Shown piece after piece: positions 12,641 through 25,245 of a stretch of DNA of 64,000 nucleotides. This DNA comes from Serinus canaria (taxonomy: Eukaryota > Chordata > Aves > Passeriformes > Fringillidae). Within the stretch, counting starts at the first letter, position 1. Each line of letters opens with the position of its first letter. The position numbers and the translations under genes are program-made. Below the pieces are notes generated by a model. It was not told the origin of the DNA. It was given only the letters and a program-made list of their open reading frames with translations, and did not search any database. The DNA lies in contig NC_066316.1 of assembly GCF_022539315.1 (NCBI RefSeq), forward strand, positions 101,674,179-101,738,178, read 5' to 3'.

Positions 12641-14806
12641 ATTATATTCCATGATAATTTATAGTACATGTTTAAAATGTGTTGCTGAGAAATCGCTTAG
12701 AAAATGAGTTTGGAAACATATGATGACATGGGGTAGCTGTCAGGCATTTAAATAGAGAAAATGAGTGTTTCACATACACTTGCAAGGGTGGGAAGGCATC
12801 ACAGTCAGTCTGATTTACCATTGCATTCTGCATCACTTGACACCATGAACTTGACTTAAGCGTTTGGTGACTGACAACGTTTGGAAAATTCATTGTCCTT
12901 GTTCCTATGAGGAGGCCTAAGGCCCAAAGTGCCTTGGTGGCAGTAAGACCAAGATTGTACATGTGCTTCCTAGTGCCTTTTTTCCTCACTCAGAAAGGAG
13001 GGGTAGTTGGATGGTTTTGTTCAGACAATGCTTTGAATACTTCTACTCCCTCCCCTCTTCCATAATGTTTATTTTCTTTGAAGAGGAGCCACAAGAGATT
13101 TTTCCATCCTTTTGCCTGATCCAGGATTCTTCTGATTCTGTTACAAGTTCCCCAGAATAATTTTCTCTTAAAAAAACCCTTCCTGCCATCTTTCCTTACC
13201 CAAGAGACCCCATTTCCCGTCCTAATGGAGAATAATATAGCTAATTTTAAAGATAGATTTACCAATTTATATTTCAAGCCTTAACTTTGCTGTGACCACT
13301 GTGCCACCATAAAAGACATGCAGGTGGTCCACTCCCACTCTGTCTTAATAGCTGCATTTATTGTTTGCTCCTGCCAACCAGGTCCACTTATGCCAGTGGG
13401 AAGGCTGCAAGAACTGGTCCTGTAATGCCTTGTCAGTGAGCAGTCTTGCAGATCCCTCTCCATCTACCTCTGCAGTTCCTCCCATTTCTGATTTGTACCA
13501 CTCAAGCCTCTCCTGCTCCTGCTGCACATGCAGACTTTAATGATGTGAAAAACCAGCCATGAGTGTAAGCCATTTCTCACTGAAGTCAATTTTGAAATTT
13601 GATGTCCTGTTTTAAGCAGTTAGCTCTGTCTGAAAATTCAGGATTATAATGTTGTTGTAGAACAGTGTTATTACTGGCAATGAGTGGGAAAGCACAGGAA
13701 AACATTTCGTCATGGCCACGTCACTGACATTTAAACCAAATGTAAGGAGGAGTGGAAAAGAGCCACAAGAAGAAACTCCTCTTTCCTGTATGCCTTGGGA
13801 AAGAAGCTTTCCTTCAAAGAGTTTATTTTGTGGTTGTAGTCCTTTCTTGGAAAGTTATTCTGACTCTGTGTTCCCAAATGCTGATGACTTGCAGTGGAAC
13901 TTCTCTCTGCTCAGTTGATTCCCTTTGCTGACACTAAATGCCCACCCATTTTCCCTGTTATGACACTCACAGAAGGCTGAGATTACATAAGGGTACAGCA
14001 TCAGAAACCCTGCACACAGAGTTTAGGTGCTAACTGAACAAAGCAGGAAGATTTTTCTTCCCCTACCCTCATCTAAGAAGCTGGAGAGAGTCAAAATCCA
14101 GTCCTGAGCAGATTTAGTGAATTGGGTGGAAATGACAGCTGCTGTTGAGGTGGAGGAGGCACAAGTGATCTCCAGACCTGGGAGGTGACTGCCTGTGCTT
14201 CACACAGCTGTGAGCAGCAACAGACAGGACAGGATGTTACTCCTGGTCTCTCGATGCTTTCAACCATTTTTAGAGAACCCCAAACACTAGAATATTGTCA
14301 AACAAGCAAAAGATCAAACAGCAGCAAATTTTCTGTCTCTGAGTAGTAACCATTTAAAATGACAACGAAATAATTGGGAAGAGTGAGACAGAGAGTGTAG
14401 AAGATAGCATCTCCTTCAAAATGACCCTTTTTTAATAACAGCAGCTTCTTTAAACACCCCTGAAAATAATGAGCTGTAAGCTGCAATTAGCATGAAAAAT
14501 AGAGTTATTGCAGGGAACAGTTTGAAACAAGTGCTAAAGCAAGGGCAACTTGGTGAAAAGAGTCCTGTCAAAAGCCCTTTTTTCTCAGATGGAAGAGTTT
14601 CTGGCTAAAATTCCTTGCTCTCCATTGCTAGCTGCACAGAGGAGTTATGCTTGTTATTGGCAGCTCTAATTTGCAGTGGGAGACAAAGGAGGAATGGGTG
14701 CAAAGCACGTGTTTGTAGCACACAGTGGTTTGTGGTTTGGGCTGTGAACAGCCCCTCAGTCGGTGTGGACTGCTCTGGCCTTTGCTGTGGGCCAGTGGCA
14801 CAGAGT

Positions 14807-14836
14807 CAGGGGCTCTGCTGTCAGCCAGAGCCCCTG
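14807..14836. repeat. GC-rich hairpin, 11-bp perfect arms
   Basis: The arm CAGGGGCTCTG (14807-14817) pairs perfectly with CAGAGCCCCTG (14826-14836) around an 8-base loop. It sits inside a GC-richer patch (about 14600-14900) in otherwise AT-rich sequence. There is no T-run after it and no sign of a transcript. Confidence 0.9.
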
Positions 14837-17800
14837 GGGTGCTGCAGTGCAGCCCTGCCCATTGCTGGGTTTGCTCTCAGTGGGTAAACAGAGCTGCTTT
14901 GAGGGAGCTGGGGGAATCCACAGTAAATTTAAAAACTAAAATGAAATTCTAAGTAAAAAGCAAGGGCTTTAACTACAAAGTCCTGATTTTGAGGTGTAAC
15001 ACAAAAGAATGGAAAATAAACTCAAAGCATTGGGCTAAAAACAGCATCTTAGCACAATTTGTCATGACATGATGATATGTAGGAGGGAGCTGCTTGGTCA
15101 ATCTGACAGAAATTTCAGCACAGTGTTGAAGCCTTAGCACACAATAACATTCTTATTTTAAGACAAAAAATACAATGTAAAATTATTTTACTGCTGGAAT
15201 TTAGACTCTGCTCACTTTGCACATTTCACTGACCCCTTTTAACTGCTCTCAGCCCCCCTGAAGTCCTAAACATTAAGGGATAAATATAGATTGCTTCCAT
15301 TTTCAGCAAAACCCTGTGACAGATGAAGCAAAGGCAGAATTTGGACCTCTATTTATTACCAAAATAAGAGGAAATTCTCTAAGTTTTGATAGCTAATACC
15401 ACCATGGCTTGCTAAAATCGAGTCCTCCAAAATACATCAGTATTCAGACAAGAATATAAGCAAGAAGGTTAAATTATAAGAAGAATAGCAGTTATGACTC
15501 TGGTGATTCTCTGTAAAAAGGGATATTTGACTGTACATTTTCAATAAAATACACATACCATGGAAGTGGCTGTGCAAATTATACATGCAGAAAACTAACT
15601 GTCTGCAAGAGGGGAACTGTGAAATGCCAAACATATATCAAAGATAGAAATCCGAATCTCTCAAGGACATGCTGATTCAAATCCTTGAATTCTTCAAATA
15701 ACTCACAATCATGAATGCAAAATTTGTTTGGATATTGCTGTATTTTTTTTTCTATCACAAAGATTCCTTTTGTTTCATTTTCCTGTATTATGTTTCCTGT
15801 TCCCCAAAACAGAGGGCTTTTTACAGAGATCTTGATTATCTATCATCCTTTTGCACACTGAATCTAGTTAGATTAGGTCTTCAGGCAAAAGTGATAACTT
15901 GCTTTCATTATCTAAAAGCACTTTGCTACTCTTCAAGGAGATTTTTTTATTATTTTGGTTTCTTACTTGACTAGAAAGAATTCCCATTACATCCTGAATT
16001 TAGCCAAAACAAGGACAAATTTGTCAGGCTCCATTTTTAGGAATGAAGAACATTAATTTAGCTCCAATTGATAACTATATTTTGTTAACACCAAACTCTG
16101 TGTGGAGTTCAACACCTTTCTCAGTGTCCCTGTGGTTAACCCAGTGAAATCATGAGTGTGTTCTTGCAGGTGTGGGTTTTCCTATCAGCATATGTTTGAT
16201 TGAAAGCATCTGATTCACTGAAAGCCTCTGCCAGGACAGCAGATGCTGAGCGAGTCATTTCAGAGTGATACAGTGTGGAACTCATGACTGCAAAAGTAAC
16301 ATCTTTTCTCTGAGGTCCTATTCCAACACATTTTTGAAACCTCTTCTTTTTGAAAACTTTTACTCAGGAAAGTTTTAGGAAATAAGTGTTTTGCTGATCC
16401 CTTGAGTCAGTACTCTGCTGCTTTCTGATATTCATGGGATGTTGAATGATGCAGAATTAGTGGGTTGGGGAACACATAAGCTACAGCTTATATGTGCACT
16501 TTGTGCAGGAATGAACTCACATAAACCCCAGTGATAGAATCAGTTCTGGCCATCTGTAATTCAAGGCACAGACTTCTGACAGACTGGGAGAAAGGTACAG
16601 CATGAAGGCAAAATTGCAAAAGTACTAAGCTAGTACTTACCATGGAGGAGAAACTGCCAAATGGAGGGTTCTAGGTTAGAATCACATTGTAAACCTAAGA
16701 TTTTCTCTAATTCCCACAGAAATTTAAAATTGGAGGAAACATTTAAGCAACTGAAAGAAAGCTGCTTTTGATTGTAAGGCAATTGTCATCACTGAAATAA
16801 TTTCCATCTCTGTTCAGCTCTGCTCAGTTATGTCTGCAGCTGGTGTGAAGTGCAGAGATTTAGAAAGGTCTTTGAAGTAAGTGCTAAAAATGTTAGCTCT
16901 ATCCAGCTATACCAGACTGTGCAAAACTGGGTTTTTTTCCCTCTCACACTTTAGGAGTTTAGGGCTAAAAACTGTTCCTCCTTTAATATCTGATCAGCTG
17001 TTGCCTATTCTAGAGAAGATGAAGCTTCCATGACTGCAGATATGCTTAAATTTTAGATGCCTAATATATAAATCTCCTTAAAGCAAGTGCCTAAAATGCC
17101 TATATAATGTATAGTGAAAAGCAGGTGCTTCTCACAGTCTCTTGGTTATGTAAATATAGACAGCAAAGCTGAACAGAGAGAGACCAGATGAACAACAGCT
17201 TTTGAGCTGGAAATTTCAAAATCTGCAATTCCTGACCTGTCCTACCAGATATTGTGTTATTAATTTTATATTCTTATAAGAACATATACCTTAATCTGGT
17301 GCAGCTTCTAATTCCTGAGCCAGTAGATAAAATGACAATCATCATTAGCTCCTCTTCCATTAACTAGAAATGTGAGGGTTTGAAAAACAGGATCACAACC
17401 CCTAAAGGAGAGGGGAAAGTCTGTTTGAACATAGCTTATGACCTTTTACCATTGCTTCTGCCTTTTAGAAGACTTCTGTCATTAGGACTTCTGTCACTAG
17501 TGTAGGCTGTCATTTATGATATTTTTTCTCCTATTCACAATCCAAAGAATTTAGACCCACATTCAGACCTCAATTAAAGATGTTTGCACCCTACTGTATT
17601 TTAGCTGGCAATGGCTGTTCCCAAATTCCAAACTCAGTGAATAAGAAATCAGAATTGGCCAAGAACCCAAAGCTATCTTCAGTTTTAATCTTTGTGCCAG
17701 AGCACTGCTGTCATGGCCTTAGTTATTAACTACTCTCTTTTTTCTGATCTGCAATCTGCCACCAGTACTTACACACTATAGAGGAGAGGAATGGAGTAGA

Positions 17801-17966
17801 TTGATAGTGCCTTAATAGAGCAGTTAAACACGAGTCTATTCATAATTATTATTATCCAACCACTGATTTCCATCTACAGGAAAAAATTAGTCATGCTCTG
17901 CTATAATTCACTGATTTTCTTTTAACTTGACTGGGACATGATCCTCTCTGTTGGCAATTGAACTAC

Positions 17967-17985
17967 AAAAAAAAAAAAAAAAAAA
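17967..17985. repeat. Poly-A tract (A19)
   Basis: A run of 19 A is followed by C and more A. Nothing upstream resembles a retroposed gene or SINE, so it is treated as simple repeat. Confidence 0.97.
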
Positions 17986-18248
17986 CAAAAAAAACTTATT
18001 TACTTCAGAGGGATTTTTCCTCAGTAGCATATATTACATATTCTTCAGAGAAAGTATATTTTCCTTGCAATGAAATACCTAAAAAGTAAGATCCTTTTCT
18101 AGGAGATTTTAGACCTCAGATGACAAAAAAATCCACTAAAAGAAATCCCAGCTAAAAGAAATTCTTCTACAGTAAACTCTTCAGCAGTCTGAATTTAATT
18201 ACATATATACTAATAGATATGTATATATGTCATCTATCTGTCTGTCTA

Positions 18249-18320
<72 letters not shown>
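18249..18320. repeat. (TATC)18 tetranucleotide microsatellite
   Basis: Eighteen uninterrupted TATC units (72 bp) are present, preceded by imperfect CTGT/CTAT units from about 18230 and followed by T- and C-rich sequence. A plus-strand open frame (18219-18464) translates the array as a Ser-Ile-Tyr-Leu repeat and is an artefact. An uninterrupted array of this length is likely to be polymorphic. Confidence 0.99.
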
Positions 18321-18323
<3 letters not shown>

Positions 18324-19146
18324 TTTCTCCTTTTTTTTTTCCCCCATGGTTACACAAATCCCTGCATGCCTGCAGGAAGAATCGAAGATTCCCCACCATC
18401 TGACCAGGAGAAAAGGGCTCATCAGGCAGTTCTAGAGAAGGAATTGCAGTCCCCATATTTGTAGTTTTAATACCTGGCTCACACTACCTGCAATAGAGAA
18501 CAGATACTAGAAGTAAATGAAAAAATATATAGACTTGATTTCTTTTAATCATAAAAAAATGCTGCAAGATCAACTTAGCTCGATGACATTTGTTTCCTGG
18601 ATCTAGAAAGAAATTCTTCCTTTTCTCTCTGAGCTGATTGGGAAACTCCATAATTTTATTTCTCTGCTGATTTTTTCTCCTGCTAATATTCACTATTCTT
18701 ATTCTGCCTTCATCTACAATTTATCCAGTAAAAATTCATAGAATTTAGGTTAATGAAACTTTTCAGATTCACTTTTAAAAAAGAAACTGAAATTTAGGAT
18801 GTAAAGAAATAGAAAACAGAGTACAAAGCTTGAAATCTCTTTGAGTTATTTGATTTTGAAAGTGTCTGGAACATCCAGTCATCCAAGATCATTGCAGCAG
18901 CAATGCCAAGACTTATGTCATTTTTTATTGTGAAGAAATGTCTATTTTAAGTGTGAACAATTTATCAATTCAATGCTTTCACATTGCCTCAAGTTTAGGG
19001 CCTGATCTGAGGCCCCTAAAACCAGTTTTAACCTCCTTAGCAGACTTTAGAAGACAGGAGGAGCCCATTTCATGGAGGAGTCCCTGGAGCAGAGATCATG
19101 GACTCCTGACCTGGCTGCCCTTTCCTTCACTCAAGAAAGCACAGCA

Positions 19147-19190
19147 CCAGTTCTGGTACCAGTTCTGGATACCTGGTACCAGTTCTTGGG
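19147..19190. repeat. Short imperfect tandem repeat of CCAGTTCT units
   Basis: The unit CCAGTTCTGGTA at 19147-19158 recurs at 19159 and 19179 with intervening variation. The array is only about 44 bp and probably arose by slippage. Confidence 0.85.
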
Positions 19191-22100
19191 CTGCCACTGA
19201 TCCCAGAATGTGCAGCAACCAAACCTGGGCCCCCTGCACTTACCAGGCACTGCATTATTCACACTCATCAAAACTCAGGTTCCCAAAGTTCTTTGGCAGT
19301 GCCAGTCACACTCACAAAGCCTAAATTCCATGTCAGTCTTGACTCTCTCTCTCACCACCACCCCACATTTCAGGACTTTCAGTGAGTTGAGGAGCCATCA
19401 AAATTTTTTGGGTCTGGATCTTTGTCCCAACCCTGGTGGATCCCAGCAAAGTCCAGAGAATTGTTAATCAGCTCTCCATCACCTTTCCACAGAGGTCCTG
19501 CCCTTTGGAATACCCTACTCTGCCATTTGGGTTTCTAGGAATTTGATACAATGACAGCCAGCTCTGTGAACAGGATACCAAAGGCTCCTGACATTTACAA
19601 GGGTTTTCATGAAATGATTAGACATGATTAATGCATAATAATTCCCCTTTGCTTCTTAACAAGCTTGGCATTTGTCAATGAACATTTACACCAGGGAAGG
19701 ATACCTATGACTCTTCAAATCATCTGGTAAATATGAACTGATTCTGAGAAATTAGCTCACATGAGCTGCTAATAAACTACAGAACATGCTAAGGAGGTGG
19801 AAAACTTTAACAATACCTGTAATTAGAAATTATATTGTAGAAACACCCACCTCAGAGGAAAATCACAGGCCCATATTTTCACCAATCCGTCAGCAACTTG
19901 CCAAGTATCTTCCAAAAGCAATAAATATTTAAAAGTTTAATTGATTACACACATATTAACAGTACAGCACCCAGCTGGTGGAACTGGCTTGAAGCACAGC
20001 CCATCCTGCAATCAATAATGCTAAGTGGGTCTTGTTCCTCAAAGCTCCCCCTTCCACCTTCAAAAGGTCAGCTGTGTTCTGATACTCTCATTTTTGAGCC
20101 TTTTTTTTTTTGATTGATGGTAGCTTTGAAACAATCTAAGACAAATATTTTAGAACTTTCAATGGAGTCAGTCTCGTTTAACTGGAGTTTTATTCACTTT
20201 TGTCAAACTGGTCTTTGAGATGACATTTCAGAAGAATTCTTTTCAGTGAGCATTTATACTTCCATCATCTTTAGAACATGACTTATTTTATCATTCTTCT
20301 GAAATCAAAGATTTTAGCATAGACATAAAACAAAATAAAACTTGAAATATTGTCTAAGTTTCTTTCTTATCAATTTTTTTAGTGTCACGATCACAAACCA
20401 TTGATGTCATGCTTATTTTCTTTGTTTTTCACTAGTCATACTTTTTCCTTTACTCCAGGCATCATTTATGTCTGCCAAATACTAGAAAACAACTTGAAAA
20501 TTTTAATATGACTTAATGTTTAATATCATTGCATTTTTTTCCCTAAGTTTCTACTCTAATAAATGCATTTTTATCACAAAGAATGGAGAACATATTTTCA
20601 TTCTAGTTTTCAACTTCAGCTCAACAAACCTTAAAAACAAGCAATCAATTTAACATAAAACAATATAGCTTAAACAATTCCTACTTCCCCCTGTTTAAAA
20701 AGCAGCCTCTGAGATAAAATGAGATATTGTTATTCTTCTCAGATAAATAAAGGAAAAGTATGTAAAGTAGCTCTATTCCTTATGGACTATGGTCTGTCTA
20801 CTGTGCCCTACCCAGATTTTAATTTTGAATGTTGGGTAGAATCTTGGATTTAGACAGAAAATGAGTGTCTGACCAAAAAGCAGTTTGGGTTCCTGTTTTT
20901 AAAGAAAGGTGTCTTGGAGTGACTTTGACAAAAGGATAAAACAGCATTTCTTCCATGATGTCAAAATGGCCACAGCCATTCCCTCCTCTGTCTTCAGAGT
21001 GAGTCAGAGAAACAGATTTTACCCCAGCTCTGTGCAATTACTAAAATTGCAGCAGCAAAATAGGTCATTCATCATCCTCATAATAGTATGAGAAACATTG
21101 AAATTGTACCTTACCCTCAATCACATAAATCAGTCTCTTTGCTATATTGCTAGCAAGTTGTTCATAATTAGACTGAATCTTGCTTTTCTCCCTTGATATG
21201 CTTTCTTATTGCTGTATTTTTTCCTTATTTTTCATGCTAGGAATGAAATAGAAAAATGATGTGAACTATATATTCAGAGGACATTGTAAATAGATTGTCA
21301 ATTGATGATTAGTTGGCACACAAAGTTATAGGAAAAAATATTTGTTCCACTGCTTGGAAAAATAGAGGGTAAACCAAATTTATTTTAATGTTGTATATTA
21401 TATTATTTATGATTTGTAATATTATTTTTTTTCAATTAAAAACCCCTTATATTCCTAGTTCACAAATGACACTACTGGATAATAATTCTGGTCAGGGAAA
21501 TTTCCTACATTTCTGTGCCCCCCTACCCCAAGCCCTAATACATAGTTTTAAAATAGCACTTTCTAATTATATGTGAAATCATAGCCTGCTGAAGTCTGTA
21601 AAAGCTTTTTCCACAGATTTCAATGGAACCTGGATTTTACTTCAGAGAAGCTAAACTTCATTTTCATCCAGAGTGCATGGCTTTAATTAGATAAGTGAAT
21701 TAATCTCAAGGATAATAACTTGACATTTCAATAGCATTACCCTTGGATTCTTAATGTTCATGAATTCAAATTGTTAAGAAGAAATAGCAATCCTGATATC
21801 TGTAAAAACTAATGAAAACAATGGCCATACTCTGCCTACCTTAAGGTAATATCTGGAGCTTCAAAGTCTATTCTTCCTTCTACTGAGGGCTCAAAATGCC
21901 AAGTAAAAAGGAATAAGGGAGATGGAGCACTTAAGAGCACCTGAGAAAAAAAGGTTTTTCTCCATCTGAGCAGTGACTGATTGTCTCCCCTGGCAGCTGG
22001 CCCATACATGTAGGGATAGTGTGTGCATTTTCCATTTAGGAATCACTAGCTAAAATTAGAGAATTATTTAGTTTAGCGAAATACTCTAATTTCGAAGATG

Positions 22101-22316
22101 TGTATAAAGAATACTATCCATTTCCACATCAGGGAAAATTTAAGATTATTCAGAAAATGAAAAGAAAAAAACCCAAGCAACCCAGGCATGGGTTTATCAC
22201 AAAGTAACAATTAATTCACTAATTGTTTTCAGATTATGCATTTGATCATCAAACACCTAATATTTGGGGCAATGATCCCCTTTATGACCTACAAGATACC
22301 TTCTCATTTTGAATTT

Positions 22317-22333
22317 AAAAAAAAAAAAAAAAA
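22317..22333. repeat. Poly-A tract (A17)
   Basis: A run of 17 A is visible directly. No transposon or retroposed gene is recognised next to it. Confidence 0.95.
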
Positions 22334-25151
22334 TGTCCCCAAGGATCTGGTCTTAATGGAAATTAAATTTAAAACCTTTCCTTCAGTCTGAAGTGTGTCA
22401 ATCTGCTCTTTGCCAATAAAAAACAGTTTTGTCAAAAAGATCACAGGCAACTGTGAATAATCCTGAATTATATAACATTTTTGTTGTCTGTCCTGAGGGA
22501 TTAAGGCATAGAAATATATTAAAAATTTTGACTTTAAGGGTTGCACCAAGTAATATAGACAGGGTAGTAATTCAGTGAGTCCAGAACAACTTTAACAATG
22601 ACAAGCAGATATCTCAGGAGCTGCGAAATTTTAATGACCCTTTGTGGCTTCACTGAGTTTGAACCCTGGTTCCCAAGCAGAGATTTCATCTTTTCCTGTA
22701 ACTGTGAAAAGCCCCTTGCAGTTTTACAGGTCTTAAAGGCTTTGCATAGTTTTGTACTTTATATAAAGCTTGAATTATTATCTCCTGTTAGCTTGAGTTC
22801 TTTCTATTCTATCTAATTTTCTTCAAAGCAAGAGGTAGAGTTTAGTGCAATTGTTCCTCTAAATATCTCTCCAGGAGTGGTTGTTAGTCGCTTACATGAA
22901 GTGCCTCCACTTAAAGTGCCAATTTGCACAGCAGGATTCAGCAGAGCAGAAGTAGCAAGACAGGGGATATTTAAAACAGTATTAAATACAGCAAGAAAGT
23001 GAGTAGAAAACTGAGAAAAAAAAAAAAAGAAGCAGGATCAGGGAAAAAAATTGTATTAGGAACATGGAACATTTGAATTTTGAACATTCAATGAAATTTT
23101 AATATTAATATATTTGTAGGAGAGTAAAGATTGATACTAACAAAGTTGTTCCTTTGTCTCTTGGCTGTTCCTGGGAGCATGGGAAACCCTAGCTCAAACT
23201 CCTACGTGAAGAAATTATTTTAACCCAGTTTAATCATGTACACTCCTCTTCCCAGAAGTGTAGTGGGAAGGAACTCCTAGAAATGACAGTCCCTTCTAAA
23301 TGTGACATGAAGACATTTTCCTCCTCAGTTCATGTCCTGTCTTCATGACAGGCACATATGAGCACTAACAGGTGACTGCTCCTGTTCCAAGGCATCCATG
23401 AACCTTCTTCCAGAGCCACTCCTTGCTATCACAGAATTCTTCCTATCAGAGGATGAATAGAGCAACATGGAATACACTCACCCACATCTTATCATGAATG
23501 CTAAATGCTTCCAAGTTGGTGCTTGAATGTTTTTTTTCCCTGCTCTCAGATATGCAGTTTCTTCATCTTTCTGAAGAGAAAAAAATCAATATAGAGATGT
23601 TGATATATTTCATGTCTTCACGACAGGAAATGGTAGAGGAACTACTTATAAACATAATGAGAAAACATTTTTTTTTTAAATTTACATTTAAAAAGGAATC
23701 TTTTTTTAAATTTTTCTCTTCTCCATACCCATACAAATTCTTTTTTTGGAATCTGTTGACATTGCTTGACATCCATTGTTGTGTTTACAAGCCTTGAAAG
23801 AATAGGTGATAACAGACTCATGTTGCATTACACACTTAGATTTCTTTGATCCTTTGAACTTAGTAGAGGAAAAAATAATCGCCAGTTATTGGAAAAAAAC
23901 TTACTAGCTTTTAATTGTTTAACTTTATAGCCCAGCAGTGAATAACTTTTCTGTTATAATGTGTGTATTATCTCCACTATGTAAATGAGCCTTATATTTG
24001 TTCATACATGATAAGTTCTGCTAGACAAAAACTGACCACTCTAATATATGATGTCAAAAGGGTCCATCAACAGAATAGCTGCATAAGATCTTAAGATAAA
24101 CAGAGTGTGAATATTGCATTGGGATTCATCTTCCTACACTTGTGCAAGGAAATATTATTTTTTATATTTTACAGAAAACACTGCATGTTGCTCTCCCAGT
24201 CAATGAACATAGGAGAGAAGGTTATCAGAGCCTGTGAAGGAGCAGCTAGCTCCTGATGGAGAGCATTCCACTCTGGTAGGCTAAACCAGGAACAAAGACA
24301 AAACAACAGAGCTCGATTTTTCAGAACAAATTATCTTTTCTCCTTCACTATGAAAAGACCACAGAAATGGTACTTATGCTCCTGTCCTGGTCCTTTAAAG
24401 GCAATAAATGATGTAATAAAACATTTTTTTGCTGCACTGAGCTCAGCTCTAGATCTCATCTTTAAACAAAACAAACACTTGGGGGTGGAGTGCTTCCAAA
24501 GACAGCAGTGCAGGATCTGACTGTGTGTAAATCAGGGCCACAGCAGCAGCTTTCCTAACAGGAGGAGCTGAGGCTCTGCTTCCCACACTCCCATCAAGGT
24601 GCAGCTTACTGGCAGCACACAATCTCACTCATAATCTCTTCTGAATAAATGAAAAGTGGGGCCTGACCCCCGAGCCCGACACTCAGAGTACAAAAACAGC
24701 AAATACATACCAGGTGAGGGGCAGAACAGGAGAGACAGCTTGTAAATAGCACAAAAAGCAATGGTCAAAATCTGTCAGCTACTTACCTAGTATTCAGAGC
24801 AGTATTTATTCCTAGCTATGGGGGTGGAGTTGTTTTGCAGGGTGCCTTTTCAATTCACTGTGCCTAGGATGAAATCCTGAAGTAGAAAGAAAGTGCTAAA
24901 AGCAAAAGAGATGAAGCAGAGATGGACACAAAAGCCAGCAGCTGAAATATATTTGAATACAGAAAAGGATTTGAAAAGTGAAGACTAATAAAGCATAAAA
25001 AAGAAAGATTTCACAATGTTTTTTTTATTTTCTTCCCTTGACATAGTGAGATGACATTTGGAGATGTGAATACTCAAGAAACAACAAAGTAAGGTGGGAA
25101 ACAGTCAATATAAAGAGATGTATAAGGAATAACATCCTAGGCTGGATATTT

Positions 25152-25245
25152 TCCTCTTCTAATAAACCAGTGCCTTTTCACTTAATCTGTTTTCTAACAT
25201 TAGAAAACAGATTAAGTGAAAAGGCACTGGTTTATTAGAAGAGGA
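25152..25245. repeat. Perfect 46-bp inverted repeat with 2-bp spacer
   Basis: The left arm 25152-25197 is the exact reverse complement of the right arm 25200-25245 over all 46 bases, with only CA (25198-25199) between them. The arms are mixed sequence, not a simple repeat (for example AATAAACCAG and TGCCTTTTCA in the left arm). The 7-mer GGATATT occurs just outside the left arm (25144-25150) and at the outer edge of the right arm (25243-25249). Transcription of either strand would give a 46-bp perfect RNA hairpin with a minimal loop. No terminal motif of a known transposon family was recognised. Confidence 0.99.

Larger units (their letters stand above)
10473..18237. other. Unique AT-rich noncoding stretch, no gene seen
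   Basis: Nothing coding is supported. The stretch holds a T22 tract (12619-12640), a GC-richer patch at about 14600-14900 with a GC-rich hairpin (14807-14836), and an A19 tract (17967-17985). A small inverted repeat with 8-base arms lies near 16608-16626. No transposon family was recognised by eye. Confidence 0.6.
18321..25151. other. Unique AT-rich noncoding stretch, no gene seen
   Basis: There is no supported gene. Visible features are a triplicated CCAGTTCT motif at 19147-19190, an A17 tract (22317-22333) and a small GC-richer, CpG-bearing patch at about 24655-24690. The stretch around 19600-19960 is unique sequence with several homeodomain-like TAAT cores and could be a regulatory element, but nothing in the sequence alone proves this. 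Confidence 0.55.

Noticed and set aside
16480..16630. Small palindrome-like segments (around 16480 and 16608)
   Set aside because: Arms of 8-10 bases are expected by chance in a window of this size.
18219..18464. Open frame encoding a Ser-Ile-Tyr-Leu repeat
   Set aside because: It is the translated TATC microsatellite.
18938..19324. 128-codon plus-strand open frame
   Set aside because: It covers the CCAGTTCT repeat patch, has no known motif, and most likely reflects local composition.
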